From contig NZ_AJMM01000029.1 of assembly GCF_000259505.1 (NCBI RefSeq), positions 1 to 59,019 on the forward strand: a DNA stretch of 59,019 nt, read 5' to 3'. Position 1 is the first letter of the stretch. Every line of letters begins with the position of its first letter. The notes beneath the pieces were generated by a model that had not been told where the DNA came from, searched no databases, and worked only from the letters and a program-made list of their open reading frames with translations. Below are positions 46,639 through 55,626 of this stretch, one piece after another. The stretch comes from Streptococcus sp. SK643. GTDB lineage: Bacteria > Bacillota > Bacilli > Lactobacillales > Streptococcaceae. The position numbers were made by a program, and so were the translations under genes.

Positions 46639-47886
46639 TTAGATATCATTTTTGAGATTAATAACTGTCAAAAGAATAGCTATCAAGGAGAGACCAACAA
46701 ATAGCATCCAAGTCAACTGTATATTCCATACGGCAACAAGTGAAAAACAAGCTGTTCCCACAGGTATAGACAAGGTAAACAATAAACCTAAAAAATTACT
46801 GGTACGAGCTAGAACCTCTGGAGCTAGATTTTTCATGAGCATGGCACTAATCTTTGGTTGAACTTTACCAGACACATACAGAGTTGAACAGAGAAATAGT
46901 AAACCAAGTACGACTTGATTGAATAAATTAGCTAGACCAATTAGACTGAGTCCTACGGTCACCCACATCATCAATCTAGGCAAGGACTGCTTCCCGAAAT
47001 AATCATTGCCCGTAAGGCTACTGATGATGATTGCTAACAAAGCACAGAATTGACTGATAAATAATGCCTCTGTGTAAGAAAAGTCCAAAAGAGAATGGCT
47101 CAAAAAGAAGATATTGTAGATGCCCCCTAAGGAACCACCCAAGGCATTGATAAGCAAGACAGCAAAGATCATGAATCCAAAGTTTTTCTGTCCACCTTTA
47201 AGAAAAACAAGGCGTAAATTTCGGTAAATTGTTAGGAACTGGTCTTTGATAGAAAGCTTCTCATTTTTTAGTGATTCACCATCAGCAGATGAAATTGACA
47301 GGCTCAATTTGCTTCTTCCCAAAAAGAGAACAGAGGCTGATAGGAGGAAAAAACAGGCATTGATTCCCGCAACGAGGGAAAAATTGTTGACCGATAGACC
47401 TAAGAGCCATACCCCAAAAGCTTGACCACCAATAGCTGAAATATAGGTGATAAACTGGTTAAAAGAATAAGCCTCCATCAGATCGTCTTCAGCTACTTTT
47501 TCCTTAATGAGAGGCATGCGCAAGCCACCTGCAAAATCACTGATGACATCACTACTGACATTGATTAAACACAGGCTAGAAAAGGCAAAGAGACTAGCTT
47601 GCTGGACAACTAGGGCTGCCAGAAAAAATAAAACCGCCTGAAACAAACCGCTATAGACCATCCATTTGACCTTGGCCTTCGTGTAATCTGCCCGAATCCC
47701 TACAAAAACTGTAAAGAGAGTCGGAAGAATCATGACAATATTCGCCATAGCAACCGCAAAAGATGCTTGTGGAAGGGTCGATGCATAGACGATAAAGACC
47801 AGATTGAAAATCGAAGCACCAAAAGCATTGAAGAAGCGTGACAAAGTCAAGAGACGATAAGCTTGATTTCTGAACAATAGTTTCAT
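46639..47886 (-). CDS. MFS transporter
   Basis: 415 residues with 12 hydrophobic helices. N-terminal RNQAYRLLTLSRFFNAFGASIF and the loop GIRADYTKAKVKW are typical for the drug/MefA-like branch of the major facilitator family. Substrate unknown. The ribosome site AAGGGAG is directly followed upstream by a BOX element, so BOX lies in the mRNA leader. The rgg gene upstream may control it. Confidence 0.85.
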   Translation of the reverse strand: MKLLFRNQAYRLLTLSRFFNAFGASIFNLVFIVYASTLPQASFAVAMANIVMILPTLFTVFVGIRADYTKAKVKWMVYSGLFQAVLFFLAALVVQQASLFAFSSLCLINVSSDVISDFAGGLRMPLIKEKVAEDDLMEAYSFNQFITYISAIGGQAFGVWLLGLSVNNFSLVAGINACFFLLSASVLFLGRSKLSLSISSADGESLKNEKLSIKDQFLTIYRNLRLVFLKGGQKNFGFMIFAVLLINALGGSLGGIYNIFFLSHSLLDFSYTEALFISQFCALLAIIISSLTGNDYFGKQSLPRLMMWVTVGLSLIGLANLFNQVVLGLLFLCSTLYVSGKVQPKISAMLMKNLAPEVLARTSNFLGLLFTLSIPVGTACFSLVAVWNIQLTWMLFVGLSLIAILLTVINLKNDI

Positions 47887-47908
47887 AGGTAATCTCCCTT
47901 CTTGTTCA

Positions 47909-48013
47909 AATACTCAATGAAAATCAAAGAGCAAACTAGGAAGCTAGCCGAAGGCTGTACTTGAGTACGGCAAGGTGAAGCTGACGTGGTTTGAAGAGAT
48001 TTTCGAAGAGTAT
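47909..48013 (-). repeat. BOX repeat element (boxA-boxC)
   Basis: On the minus strand it starts TATACTCTTCGAAAATCTC and ends TTTTCATTGAGTA, with the TCAAACCACGTCAGCTTCAC core and the CCGTACTCAAGTACAG stem: the pneumococcal BOX element in its A-C form without boxB. It occupies the leader of the MFS gene, 25 bases before its start. Confidence 0.93.
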
Positions 48014-48189
48014 AAGTTTTATGTGAAGTATGACTATAGTATAGCACTTAAAAATCTTAGAGGAAAACTTTTGAATATATGCAACAAATAAAATGAACAA
48101 AAAGAAACGATAGAATCTCTCCAGTGACACGAGAGAGCCAACAGTTCTATTACTTAAAATTTCAAATAATTTTCTTAGTTTGCAGATAT
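48014..48189. other. non-coding region between BOX and rgg
   Basis: Contains a TATACT -10-like box for the MFS gene (minus strand, about 48039) and a weak imperfect hairpin (CTCTC / GAGAG, 48113-48146) after rgg. No short hydrophobic peptide gene was found. Confidence 0.5.
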
Positions 48190-49041
48190 TCAACAATCGG
48201 TCGTATTTCTATAGTATTCGGCAGATTTATTACAGCCAAGCATCTCAAAAATACGGACAGCATCTTCCATCTTTTTCTGGCCTTCCTTGACTCTGCCTTG
48301 CTTACTATCAAGGAGACCTTCTGCCCATAAATAGACAATTCGGAAATAGGTCTCATTTTCATTGTAGAAATGCTCTTCAATAACACGTTTAAAATAATGG
48401 GCATTGATAAATTCTTCACACTCGATGCTAGCTAAAAAGCCATTCAATAGTATAGTGTGAAAAAGGTTTCGATTGCCAGACATTTCCATTAGAAAATCAG
48501 ATTTGCGGACCATTTCTCGTACATATCTAGTAAAAAGAGAAACAGATAAAAAGGGAGAACTGACTGAAAATAAATTGAGTTCATAGATTCCCCAAATCTC
48601 GGTAGAAAACAGATAGTCATGAAGGACTTTCTCTTCCTCTGCCGTTAACTCTACCGTATCATCCATGCTCTTCATATAGGACTTAATAATAATGGCATTT
48701 AGAATATGTTTCTGTTTGTTGTGAGAATGGGCATGCTTTTGATACTCCTTGCGATACAAGTCCTCAAGAGGAGCTATATTCTTTGGATCCAAGACATCTA
48801 TGATTTCTTTTCTTAACTCAGAATCTGTATCATACTGAAAGCCTCTCGCCAGAAATAGGATTTCCTCCACACTGGCAGATATATTTTCTAGGGCGAATAG
48901 AAACTTTTCCACCGAAAGCTCACTCTGACCTGTTTCAAAGCGAGATAACATAGACGGCGAAAATTGTCCCCCAGTTGCTTGTCTCAGCGAGATATTTCTT
49001 GACTCTCGTAATTGTCTAAAGACTTTTCCAATCTGCTCCAT
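48190..49041 (-). CDS. Rgg/GadR/MutR family transcriptional regulator
   Basis: 283 residues, normal length. N-terminal XRE helix-turn-helix (ISLRQATGGQFSPSMLSRFETGQ) and a long helical repeat domain that binds peptides in quorum-sensing members. I looked for an SHP pheromone gene on both sides and found none, so it may be a stand-alone Rgg. The neighbouring MFS gene is the natural target candidate. Ribosome site AAGGGGAAGG. Confidence 0.9.
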   Translation of the reverse strand: MEQIGKVFRQLRESRNISLRQATGGQFSPSMLSRFETGQSELSVEKFLFALENISASVEEILFLARGFQYDTDSELRKEIIDVLDPKNIAPLEDLYRKEYQKHAHSHNKQKHILNAIIIKSYMKSMDDTVELTAEEEKVLHDYLFSTEIWGIYELNLFSVSSPFLSVSLFTRYVREMVRKSDFLMEMSGNRNLFHTILLNGFLASIECEEFINAHYFKRVIEEHFYNENETYFRIVYLWAEGLLDSKQGRVKEGQKKMEDAVRIFEMLGCNKSAEYYRNTTDC

Positions 49042-49165
49042 AGCCTTCCCCTTGATTCAGTATTTTCTACATATTATCATATTTTTTCAGAAAATTCATC
49101 AAAAACTTGCCAAATTGTCAGAATTATGAGAAAATAGAGGATATTTATCACGTGGAGGGACTGTT

Positions 49166-49507
49166 ATGAGAGAGGATATCAAAATCAATGACCGTGCTTT
49201 GGCCTTGCAAGACAAAATTATCGAAAAACTAGAGAAGGTTTTTGATACAGATGTGGAATTGGATGTTTACAATCTAGGATTGATTTATGAAATCAATCTG
49301 GACGAAACAGGTCTCTGTAAGATTGTCATGACCTTCACCGACACTGCCTGTGATTGCGCCGAAAGCCTGCCTATCGAAATCGTGGCAGGTCTGAAACAAA
49401 TCGAGGGTATCGAAGATGTCAAGGTTGAAGTTACTTGGTCGCCCGCTTGGAAGATTACACGAATCAGTCGCTACGGTCGTATTGCCCTTGGACTGCCACC
49501 TCGTTAA
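49166..49507 (+). CDS. MIP18/DUF59 family metal-sulfur cluster protein (SufT/PaaD-like)
   Basis: 113 residues. DUF59 fold with YNLGLIYEI and the conserved TFTDTACDCAESLP segment carrying the reactive cysteines. SufT-like proteins help mature Fe-S enzymes; here it is convergent with ilvD, itself an Fe-S dehydratase, though this may be chance. GGAGGGAC before the ATG. Confidence 0.9.
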   Translation: MREDIKINDRALALQDKIIEKLEKVFDTDVELDVYNLGLIYEINLDETGLCKIVMTFTDTACDCAESLPIEIVAGLKQIEGIEDVKVEVTWSPAWKITRISRYGRIALGLPPR

Positions 49508-49536
49508 GCAGGAAAATTACTTTTGAAGATGAAAAG

Positions 49537-49566
49537 AAGCAAGCCGAAGTTGGCTTGCTTTTTGAG
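49537..49566. terminator. bidirectional terminator
   Basis: AAGCAAGCC GAAGTT GGCTTGCTTTTT, between the DUF59 gene and ilvD. Confidence 0.85.
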
Positions 49567-49567
49567 T

Positions 49568-51271
49568 TTATTTTTTACCTGACTTGTCCATATTCCAGAA
49601 GTCTGTCACGGCTCCGCGTGAAGCAGATGATACGATGTGGGCATATTTCCCGAGGACACCACGGCTGTAAAGCGGTGGCAAGGTTGTTTCTGTCTTGCGT
49701 TTTTCAAGTTCTTCTTCGGATACGGCCATAGAAATTTCTTTGGTATCTTGGTCAACCGTAACGATATCCCCTGTACGAAGGTAGGCAATTGGTCCACCAT
49801 CCTGAGCTTCAGGAGCGATATGTCCAACAACCAGACCATAAGTACCACCAGAGAAACGACCATCTGTCAAGAGGGCCACCTTGTCTCCCTGACCTTTACC
49901 AACAATCATTGATGAAAGTGACAGCATCTCAGGCATACCAGGACCACCCTTAGGCCCCACGAAACGAACAACGACAACATCGCCATCAACGATTTCATCT
50001 GTCAGAACGGCCTGAATAGCATCTTCTTCTGAGTCAAAGACCTTAGCCGGTCCAACGTGACGACGCACTTTCACACCTGATACTTTAGCAACCGCACCGT
50101 CAGGGGCAAGGTTCCCGTTCAAGATGATAAGCGGACCGTCCGCACGTTTTGGATTTTCAAGTGGCATGATAACTTTTTGACCTGGTGTGAGGTCTGCAAA
50201 GTCAGCCAAGTTCTCAGCGACAGTCTTACCAGTACATGTGATGCGATCTCCATGAAGGAATCCATTTGCCAGCAAGTACTTCATAACCGCAGGGACACCA
50301 CCGACTTCATAGAGGTCTTGGAAGACATACTGACCAGATGGTTTCAAGTCGGCCAAGTGAGGCACACGTTCTTGAATCGTATTGAAGTCTTCAAGTGACA
50401 AGTCAACATTTGCGGCGTGGGCAATGGCAAGCAAGTGAAGAGTGGCGTTTGTAGAACCACCGAGAGCCATAGTCACAGTGATAGCATCTTCAAAGGCTTC
50501 ACGAGTCAAGATATCTGACGGTTTGAGACCAAGCTCAAGCATTTTAACAACAGCACGTCCTGCTGCTTCGATATCTTCTTTCTTATCAGCTGATTCAGCT
50601 GGGTGAGAGGATGACCCTGGCAAACTCATACCGAGAACTTCGATAGCAGTCGCCATGGTATTAGCAGTGTACATACCACCACAGCCACCAGGGCCAGGGC
50701 AGGCATTACATTCGAGACGCTTCACGTCCTCAGCTGTCATATCACCGTGGTTCCATTTTCCGATACCCTCAAAGACAGAAACCAAGTCGATGTCTTTGCC
50801 ATCAAGATTTCCCGGTGCAATAGTTCCACCATAGGCGAAAATAGCTGGGATATCCATATTGGCAATGGCAATCATAGAACCAGGCATGTTCTTATCACAG
50901 CCACCGATAGCGACAAAGGCATCCACATTGTGACCCCCCATAGCCGCCTCGATTGAGTCTGCAATGATATCACGAGATGTCAAAGAGAAACGCATACCAG
51001 GCGTTCCCATGGCAATCCCGTCCGCTACGGTAATTGTCCCAAACTGCACAGGCCAAGCACCTGCAGATTTAACACCTTCTTTGGCTAATTTCCCAAAATC
51101 ATGCAAGTGAATGTTACATGGTGTATTTTCCGCCCAAGTCGAAATCACTCCCACAATCGGTGTTTCAAAGTCCTTATCTGTCATACCAGTCGCACGAAGC
51201 ATAGCACGGTTTGGTGATTTTACCATACTATCATAAATGCTACTGCGGTGACGTGTATCTAATTCAGTCAT
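49568..51271 (-). CDS. ilvD: dihydroxy-acid dehydratase
   Basis: 567 residues. Fe-S enzyme of valine/isoleucine synthesis making 2-keto acids from 2,3-dihydroxy acids. Cluster cysteines in GGCDKNMPG and [19 protein letters not shown], and a third in the middle (ITCTGKT). Alone here; the other ilv genes are outside the window. GGGAGGGAAC before the ATG; TATAAT box at 51299. Confidence 0.97.
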   Translation of the reverse strand: MTELDTRHRSSIYDSMVKSPNRAMLRATGMTDKDFETPIVGVISTWAENTPCNIHLHDFGKLAKEGVKSAGAWPVQFGTITVADGIAMGTPGMRFSLTSRDIIADSIEAAMGGHNVDAFVAIGGCDKNMPGSMIAIANMDIPAIFAYGGTIAPGNLDGKDIDLVSVFEGIGKWNHGDMTAEDVKRLECNACPGPGGCGGMYTANTMATAIEVLGMSLPGSSSHPAESADKKEDIEAAGRAVVKMLELGLKPSDILTREAFEDAITVTMALGGSTNATLHLLAIAHAANVDLSLEDFNTIQERVPHLADLKPSGQYVFQDLYEVGGVPAVMKYLLANGFLHGDRITCTGKTVAENLADFADLTPGQKVIMPLENPKRADGPLIILNGNLAPDGAVAKVSGVKVRRHVGPAKVFDSEEDAIQAVLTDEIVDGDVVVVRFVGPKGGPGMPEMLSLSSMIVGKGQGDKVALLTDGRFSGGTYGLVVGHIAPEAQDGGPIAYLRTGDIVTVDQDTKEISMAVSEEELEKRKTETTLPPLYSRGVLGKYAHIVSSASRGAVTDFWNMDKSGKK

Positions 51272-51411
51272 TTGTTCCCTCCCATTTCAGTTCTTACTAT
51301 TATAGCACATTTCAAAAGCAATGAACAGAAGAAAATTCTTGAATTTTCAGAAAATTTCGATTAATTTGGTTAATGACCTTTTAATTTTTTCATCTTTTTT
51401 TGTCAAGTAAC

Positions 51412-51440
51412 TTTACTTTACAAAAAAAATGTGTTATCCT
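51412..51440 (+). promoter_or_regulatory. rpmF-rpmG promoter
   Basis: TTTACT, 17-base spacer, TATCCT; leader about 55 bases. Confidence 0.5.
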
Positions 51441-51501
51441 AGTATGGTTGATGAAAATCAGTAGATTGAATCGAATTTAAATACCTAAAGGAGAAATCAA
51501 A

Positions 51502-51684
51502 ATGGCAGTACCTGCACGTCGCACTTCAAAAGCGAAGAAAAACAAACGTCGTACACACTACAAAGTAACAGCTCCATCTGTAAACTTTGACGAAACTACT
51601 GGAGATTACTCACGTTCTCACCGTGTATCACTTAAAGGATACTACAAAGGACGTAAAATCGCTAAAGCTGCAGCAGCTGAATAA
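51502..51684 (+). CDS. rpmF: 50S ribosomal protein L32
   Basis: 60 residues, starting [20 protein letters not shown]. It has no cysteines, so it is the zinc-free form. Strong AAAGGAGA. Cotranscribed with rpmG, 15 bp apart. Confidence 0.97.
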   Translation: MAVPARRTSKAKKNKRRTHYKVTAPSVNFDETTGDYSRSHRVSLKGYYKGRKIAKAAAAE

Positions 51685-51699
51685 TAGAAGGGAGATACC

Positions 51700-51849
51700 A
51701 TGCGCGTAAATATTACACTTGAACACAAAGAATCTGGTGAACGCTTGTACCTTACTTCTAAAAACAAACGTAACACTCCAGACCGTCTTCAATTGAAGAA
51801 ATACTCACCAAAACTTCGCAAACACGTTGTGTTTACAGAAGTTAAGTAA
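51700..51849 (+). CDS. rpmG: 50S ribosomal protein L33
   Basis: 49 residues ([20 protein letters not shown] ... KHVVFTEVK). Also without the CxxC pairs, i.e. the zinc-independent form. AGAAGGGAGA before the ATG. Second gene of the L32-L33 operon. Confidence 0.95.
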
Positions 51850-51871
51850 TAGGTCATTCCGTTTCATGACT

Positions 51872-51918
51872 TACACCCTATTAGTTAGACAAAAATATCT
51901 AGCTGATGGGGTGTTTTA
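51872..51918 (+). terminator. rpmFG terminator
   Basis: ACACCC(TAT) ... (ATG)GGGTGTTTTATT stem with a long loop. Confidence 0.65.
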
Positions 51919-51987
51919 TTATAAAACTAACATTACATAGTCTTTCTCTATATTCTTTCAACTGATAATATTTAAGGAGAAACATTA

Positions 51988-52551
51988 ATGAAAATAAAAT
52001 TTAAAGAAAGCAATACCATTACTTCGATAAAATACAAATCTTTTTTATTTGTAAAATTGCCACTACTAGCTATTTTGTACGCAGTTGTTATCAACTACAT
52101 ACTTAGTTTTAAGTTGACAGCTATAAGTGATTTGCTAACGTCTAAAGGCATTGTCCCTTTAATGTTAATTATTCTACTAGCTTATCTTACCTTCAAGAAC
52201 TATGCTTCTTTTAAAAACTTACGTGAAAATTATAAAGCTAAGAATATTGATGGTATTAATATACTGGTAAAACTTATTCGCATACATGATAGAGTTAAGG
52301 TCAGAGAGCTTGGATTTAACAAGACAGTCTATAACTACACATTTTCATGGGAAGATATCATTTTCCCTGCCATTAACAACAATATAAACGGCTCAAAACT
52401 TGAACCACTTGTTAAAAAATATTCTTTACAAGTACTGTCTATGAATATTCCTGCAAAAATGATTGGGAATGTGATCTATGTTGATGCAAAGGTATTGGAA
52501 GAATGTATAGAAAATGAAGTTGAAGAAAGAAGTAAACTTTCAAATATTTAA
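51988..52551 (+). CDS. unknown two-helix membrane protein
   Basis: 187 residues, not recognised. Two helices at about 22-44 and 55-72, then a cytoplasmic domain with Lys- and Asn-rich composition. Codon use is AT-richer than the flanking ribosomal genes, which suggests acquired DNA. AAGGAGAAAC precedes the ATG. Sits at the junction between the rpmFG block and the hsdM remnant. Confidence 0.65.
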   Translation: MKIKFKESNTITSIKYKSFLFVKLPLLAILYAVVINYILSFKLTAISDLLTSKGIVPLMLIILLAYLTFKNYASFKNLRENYKAKNIDGINILVKLIRIHDRVKVRELGFNKTVYNYTFSWEDIIFPAINNNINGSKLEPLVKKYSLQVLSMNIPAKMIGNVIYVDAKVLEECIENEVEERSKLSNI

Positions 52552-52580
52552 AAATGAACTTTGTTGCAGTCATCAATAAC

Positions 52581-52613
52581 AAAAATGACAATAGATTTTC
52601 TACTGTCATTTTT
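52581..52613 (+). terminator. terminator of the unknown membrane protein gene
   Basis: AAAAATGACA ... TGTCATTTTTATTTTT. Confidence 0.75.
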
Positions 52614-52651
52614 ATTTTTCTAAATTTTTAGCAGAGTATTCTCACAAGTCT

Positions 52652-53023
52652 CTAAATCTCTTTCAGTTTTTCGAGATAGGCGGTTAATTCTGCTTGGGCT
52701 TCTGGTGTTGTGCCTACTAGTTGGCTGCGCATGTGTGCGAGTCTGGCTTCTACCTCTCCAATCTCTTTATCAATCTCTGCGAGCTGGGCGGCGAGGTCGG
52801 CGAGGGGAACTACAGGTTCTTCCTCAAAGGTATCGACATAGCGTGGAATGTTGAGGTTATAGTCATTTTCGACAATCTCTTCAAAGCTGGCTAGATGGGC
52901 GAATTTCTCGACATTCTCACGTTTTTGATAGGTCTCCAAAATCTTGGCAATATGGTCTTCGGTCATATTGTTTTGATTTTTCCCTTTGTCAAACTCTTTT
53001 GAGGCATCGATAAAGAAGACATT
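52652..53023 (-). pseudogene. 5'-truncated type I restriction methyltransferase hsdM remnant
   Basis: The frame reads NVFFIDASKEFDKGKNQNN, then MTEDHIAKILETYQKRENVE..., the C-terminal third of HsdM (the FIDAS and N-terminal-of-tail motifs are typical). The N-terminal DNA methylase domain, hsdR and hsdS are absent; an in-frame TGA lies upstream at about 53045. The last 105 residues could be translated from an internal ATG but lack the catalytic NPPF domain, so no methylase activity is expected. Confidence 0.85.
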
Positions 53024-53071
53024 CTTGTAACAATAATTCCCTGACCTTCAAACTTCTACTAAAACAAACAA

Positions 53072-53101
53072 AATCCCCTGTAAATCTACATTACAGGGGA
53101 C
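53072..53101 (-). terminator. telA terminator
   Basis: TCCCCTGTAATG ... TTTACAGGGGATTTTGTTTGTTTT on the minus strand. Confidence 0.8.
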
Positions 53102-53108
53102 TTGTGTG

Positions 53109-54356
53109 TTATTCTTGCACTTCTTTCTGGGCGGCCTTACCTTGGTCTAGAAGGGCTTGGACGATTTTCTCATCGCGTAGTTTGACAGAATCATTGATCA
53201 TTTCTGCGGACTTGACGATGGTTGTTTCTAGTTGGGCACGTTTCTGGCGTCCCAATTCAATAGCTGCGACGATGCCTTGGTTTTGAGCGACCAGACTTTC
53301 AGCCAGTTTGGTAACCGATTCGACAGCGACTGTCGGGCTTTGGGCAATTCTCTCCATCTGCGGAATCACTTCCTTGCTGGTTTCAGCTAGCATCTGAAGG
53401 GCAGCATTATTGGCATTGACAATGGCATCTGCCACGACACCTGATTTCATGGATTGTTGCAAAATACCAAGTTGGGCAATGGAAAGCTTCATTGTTGGAA
53501 TCGTATTGCGACGAAGCATGCCCAATTTTTGGCGCATATCAGATGACACCTTTACCAGATTACGCATCTGAGGCGTTGTTGCCCAGGCAACATAGAGACG
53601 GCTGACATACTCGGTGTGCTGTTGTTCGAGGGTATTGACCACTTCAGCCATACGGGCCAATTCTTGTGATTTGGTTTGGTATTCTACCGTACTTGTATCG
53701 AGTTGGTCAACTTGGGCCTTTAGTTCGGCAGCGCGCTTGCCAGCTTCTGTCTGACTAGCTTCGATAAAGGAAATCACTCCCACTAAATTTTCAATGGATT
53801 TGGTATTGTCCTCAATCAACATCTCAGCTGAAACGATATTTCGAGCTAAGACATCTTCTTGCTTGACCACTGCAGCTGCCATACCATCGAGCTTTTGCTC
53901 CACTGTTTTTGAGTCAAAGTAAAATTCCTGTAGCGTATTCTTGCTCTTGTTAAACAAGCGTTGCAAAAAGTTTGGCTTCTCTTCTAACTCAGCAATTTCA
54001 GCGTTCTTGTATTTGACGACAAAGCCTTGCAACTCACGGTTAGTATTCTTGAGTAAGTCATCCACTTGGGGAATCTGCAATTTCTTTTGTTCTGACAAGA
54101 TACGATTGACCGTATTGTTCACACCTTCGACAGCAGATTGTCCAAAATCCAAAAGAGCATTTTGATTGGTGACAAACTGGTCTACCAACTGGGGCACGCG
54201 CGCCTTGATTCCTTCTTGCTGCTCAGGGCTCAGCTTCTCAAGGAAGGTCAAGGTCTTATCTGAGCCAGTATTGGTCTCGATGATTTGGGTTGTTTTATCC
54301 ACCTTAGCTACCGTATTATTGGCAATCTGGTCAATATCAAAATTAAATTCTGTCAT
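53109..54356 (-). CDS. TelA-like toxic anion resistance protein
   Basis: 415 residues, almost all alpha-helical with long coiled-coil stretches, matching the TelA/KlaA family (named for tellurite resistance; also linked to antimicrobial peptide and envelope stress tolerance). Cytoplasmic. Second gene after the xpaC-like gene, the same pairing as yceG-yceH in Bacillus. AAAGGAGTAACC before the ATG. Confidence 0.9.
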   Translation of the reverse strand: MTEFNFDIDQIANNTVAKVDKTTQIIETNTGSDKTLTFLEKLSPEQQEGIKARVPQLVDQFVTNQNALLDFGQSAVEGVNNTVNRILSEQKKLQIPQVDDLLKNTNRELQGFVVKYKNAEIAELEEKPNFLQRLFNKSKNTLQEFYFDSKTVEQKLDGMAAAVVKQEDVLARNIVSAEMLIEDNTKSIENLVGVISFIEASQTEAGKRAAELKAQVDQLDTSTVEYQTKSQELARMAEVVNTLEQQHTEYVSRLYVAWATTPQMRNLVKVSSDMRQKLGMLRRNTIPTMKLSIAQLGILQQSMKSGVVADAIVNANNAALQMLAETSKEVIPQMERIAQSPTVAVESVTKLAESLVAQNQGIVAAIELGRQKRAQLETTIVKSAEMINDSVKLRDEKIVQALLDQGKAAQKEVQE

Positions 54357-54377
54357 GGTTACTCCTTTATTTCTAAC

Positions 54378-55184
54378 CTATTCTTTACGATCTTTTTCTA
54401 GAATACGCAGACTGATATCAAAATCACGCATATCTGTTTCATTGAGTTCTCTCAAAACTTGGTCTAGCTCAAGGTCAAATTGTTCGATGGCCGCTTTAGC
54501 TTGCTCTAAGCGTTCTTCTGCCCGATTATAGTTTTTAGGGTTGGCCTTAATCTTTAAATAGCCTTCTAAAATCGTTTGGAATTTCTCCATCTTCAAACTA
54601 TGAATGGTCGTCAATTCTTCCTTATCACCTTCAGCAGAAGTGGCAATCTTGTCTAAAATAGCCTGATGGTCAACGGCAATATTAGCCAAGGTCTGGGATA
54701 ATTCTGGAGCTAATTCCTCTGGCTCCGCATTTTCAAAATCTACCTGACTTTCTCTATCCAAACGTTCTAGCTGAACATCGATGTTTGCCCTTACTGTACG
54801 AACCTTTTTGTCAATACGGTTGTAGACATCAGCATCGATATAGGACTTGAGACGATCCGCCTCCTGATGGATTTCCCGCAGTTCGATTAATACTTGATTG
54901 GCCAGACTCTTATAGGACTCTGAGCCTTTTTCTACCAAGATTCCCTCTAACTGCTGAATATCTTTGTCCGCCTGACGAATTCGAGCTTTTAAAAGCTCAA
55001 TTCGATCATCTAGAGAGGCATCCTGCAAAAGAGGATAGCGCCAACGTTTATAGAGGCGATAACCACCATAGCCTAGCAGGACACAAGCCGCAAGTGGGAG
55101 AGCATATTGAACCAAAAGGCCCAGTAAGAACAAGAAGCCCCAAAAATAGAGACAGCCTTTCCAAAAACCATTACCCGATTTCAT
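54378..55184 (-). CDS. XpaC-like membrane protein
   Basis: 268 residues. N-terminal helix or hairpin (about 8-40, CLYFWGFLFLLGLLVQYALPLAACVLLGYGG), then a long helical domain. XpaC family, of unknown biochemistry, nearly always with TelA. I chose the ATG of MKSGNGFW, with AAGGAA six bases before it; the codon two earlier overlaps that site. Extended -10 box TGCTAAAAT upstream. Confidence 0.87.
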   Translation of the reverse strand: MKSGNGFWKGCLYFWGFLFLLGLLVQYALPLAACVLLGYGGYRLYKRWRYPLLQDASLDDRIELLKARIRQADKDIQQLEGILVEKGSESYKSLANQVLIELREIHQEADRLKSYIDADVYNRIDKKVRTVRANIDVQLERLDRESQVDFENAEPEELAPELSQTLANIAVDHQAILDKIATSAEGDKEELTTIHSLKMEKFQTILEGYLKIKANPKNYNRAEERLEQAKAAIEQFDLELDQVLRELNETDMRDFDISLRILEKDRKE

Positions 55185-55200
55185 AAACATTCCTTATTTT

Positions 55201-55365
55201 CAATTTATAAGTCTATTTTAGCACAAAAGAGCAAAATGAGGGCGGAAATCCCATAGAAAAGAGTTGATTTCTTTGCTGTAGAATGGAGGCTAGTAGCGCG
55301 TGTGCTAATTTCAGTAAAGCGGACTCAAACCACAAACACACTCTGATGAATATCAAAACAAAAGC
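55201..55365. other. interval between xpaC and the toxin-antitoxin locus
   Basis: No credible ORF. Holds the extended -10 element of xpaC (minus strand, TGCTAAAAT near 55210-55220). Confidence 0.4.
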
Positions 55366-55394
55366 TTGAAATATCGAAAGGATTGTGTTAGAAT
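55366..55394 (+). promoter_or_regulatory. antitoxin RNA promoter
   Basis: TTGAAA, 17-base spacer, TAGAAT (also TGTGT extended). Confidence 0.82.
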
Positions 55395-55405
55395 GAGCTT
55401 ACAAT

Positions 55406-55431
55406 GTGAGTAAAGTTACAGCATATGTAAC
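55406..55431. repeat. direct repeats DRa/DRb, antitoxin copy
   Basis: GTGAGTAAAGTT plus CATATGTAAC; matching copies at 55568-55579 and 55585-55594 in opposite transcript sense. Confidence 0.9.
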
Positions 55432-55432
55432 T

Positions 55433-55467
55433 AAAAAAGCCCCACCGTGCCACCGATGGGGTTTTTT
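55433..55467. terminator. shared bidirectional terminator of toxin and antitoxin RNAs
   Basis: AAAAAAGCCCCA, 12-base loop, TGGGGTTTTTT. Functions on both strands. Confidence 0.88.
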
Positions 55468-55491
55468 GCTACCCTCTAAAAGGGTTAACCA

Positions 55492-55587
55492 TTACTTTTT
55501 ACGTTTCTTAAGCCATAACTTGAAAAGCTCAGATAACACGTTAATCAGTAACGGAGCTAGAAACACTGTGAGTAAAGTTTCTAACAT
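55492..55587 (-). CDS. Fst/Ldr-family type I toxin
   Basis: 31 residues, below usual gene-calling size. Residues 1-11 are MLETLLTVFLA; a single membrane helix with a proline (position 12), a polar Ser-Glu pair near its end, and a basic C-terminal KKRKK tail: the Fst toxin pattern. The start ATG is part of the repeat CATATGTAAC and follows a strong GGGAGGTG site that can pair with CCCCTC in the 5' leader. Family toxins insert in and damage the membrane when the antitoxin is lost. Chromosomal role unknown. Confidence 0.87.
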   Translation of the reverse strand: MLETLLTVFLAPLLINVLSELFKLWLKKRKK

Positions 55588-55626
55588 ATGTAACACCTCC
55601 CTTCATTAAAGTGAGGGGGCTAAAAT

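Larger units (their letters stand above)
55401..55467 (+). ncRNA. antisense antitoxin RNA of Fst-type toxin-antitoxin locus (RNA II)
   Basis: About 67 nt, converging on the toxin gene. It carries GTGAGTAAAGTT (55406-55417) and CATATGTAAC (55422-55431), both repeated exactly in the toxin gene region (55568-55579 and 55585-55594), then a terminator stem AAAAAAGCCCCA / TGGGGTTTTTT shared by both transcripts. This is the layout of the pAD1 par and chromosomal Fst loci, where the RNA blocks toxin translation by pairing at these repeats and the shared terminator. Confidence 0.87.

Noticed and set aside
47936..48196. 86-residue minus-strand frame over BOX
   Set aside because: About a third of it is BOX repeat sequence and the rest non-coding; no ribosome site.
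48014..49165. SHP pheromone gene next to rgg
   Set aside because: No short ORF with a ribosome site and hydrophobic C-terminus was found on either strand.
52652..52966. Intact 104-residue gene at the hsdM remnant
   Set aside because: It is the C-terminal part of HsdM in frame with further HsdM sequence upstream and without the methylase domain, so it was called a pseudogene.
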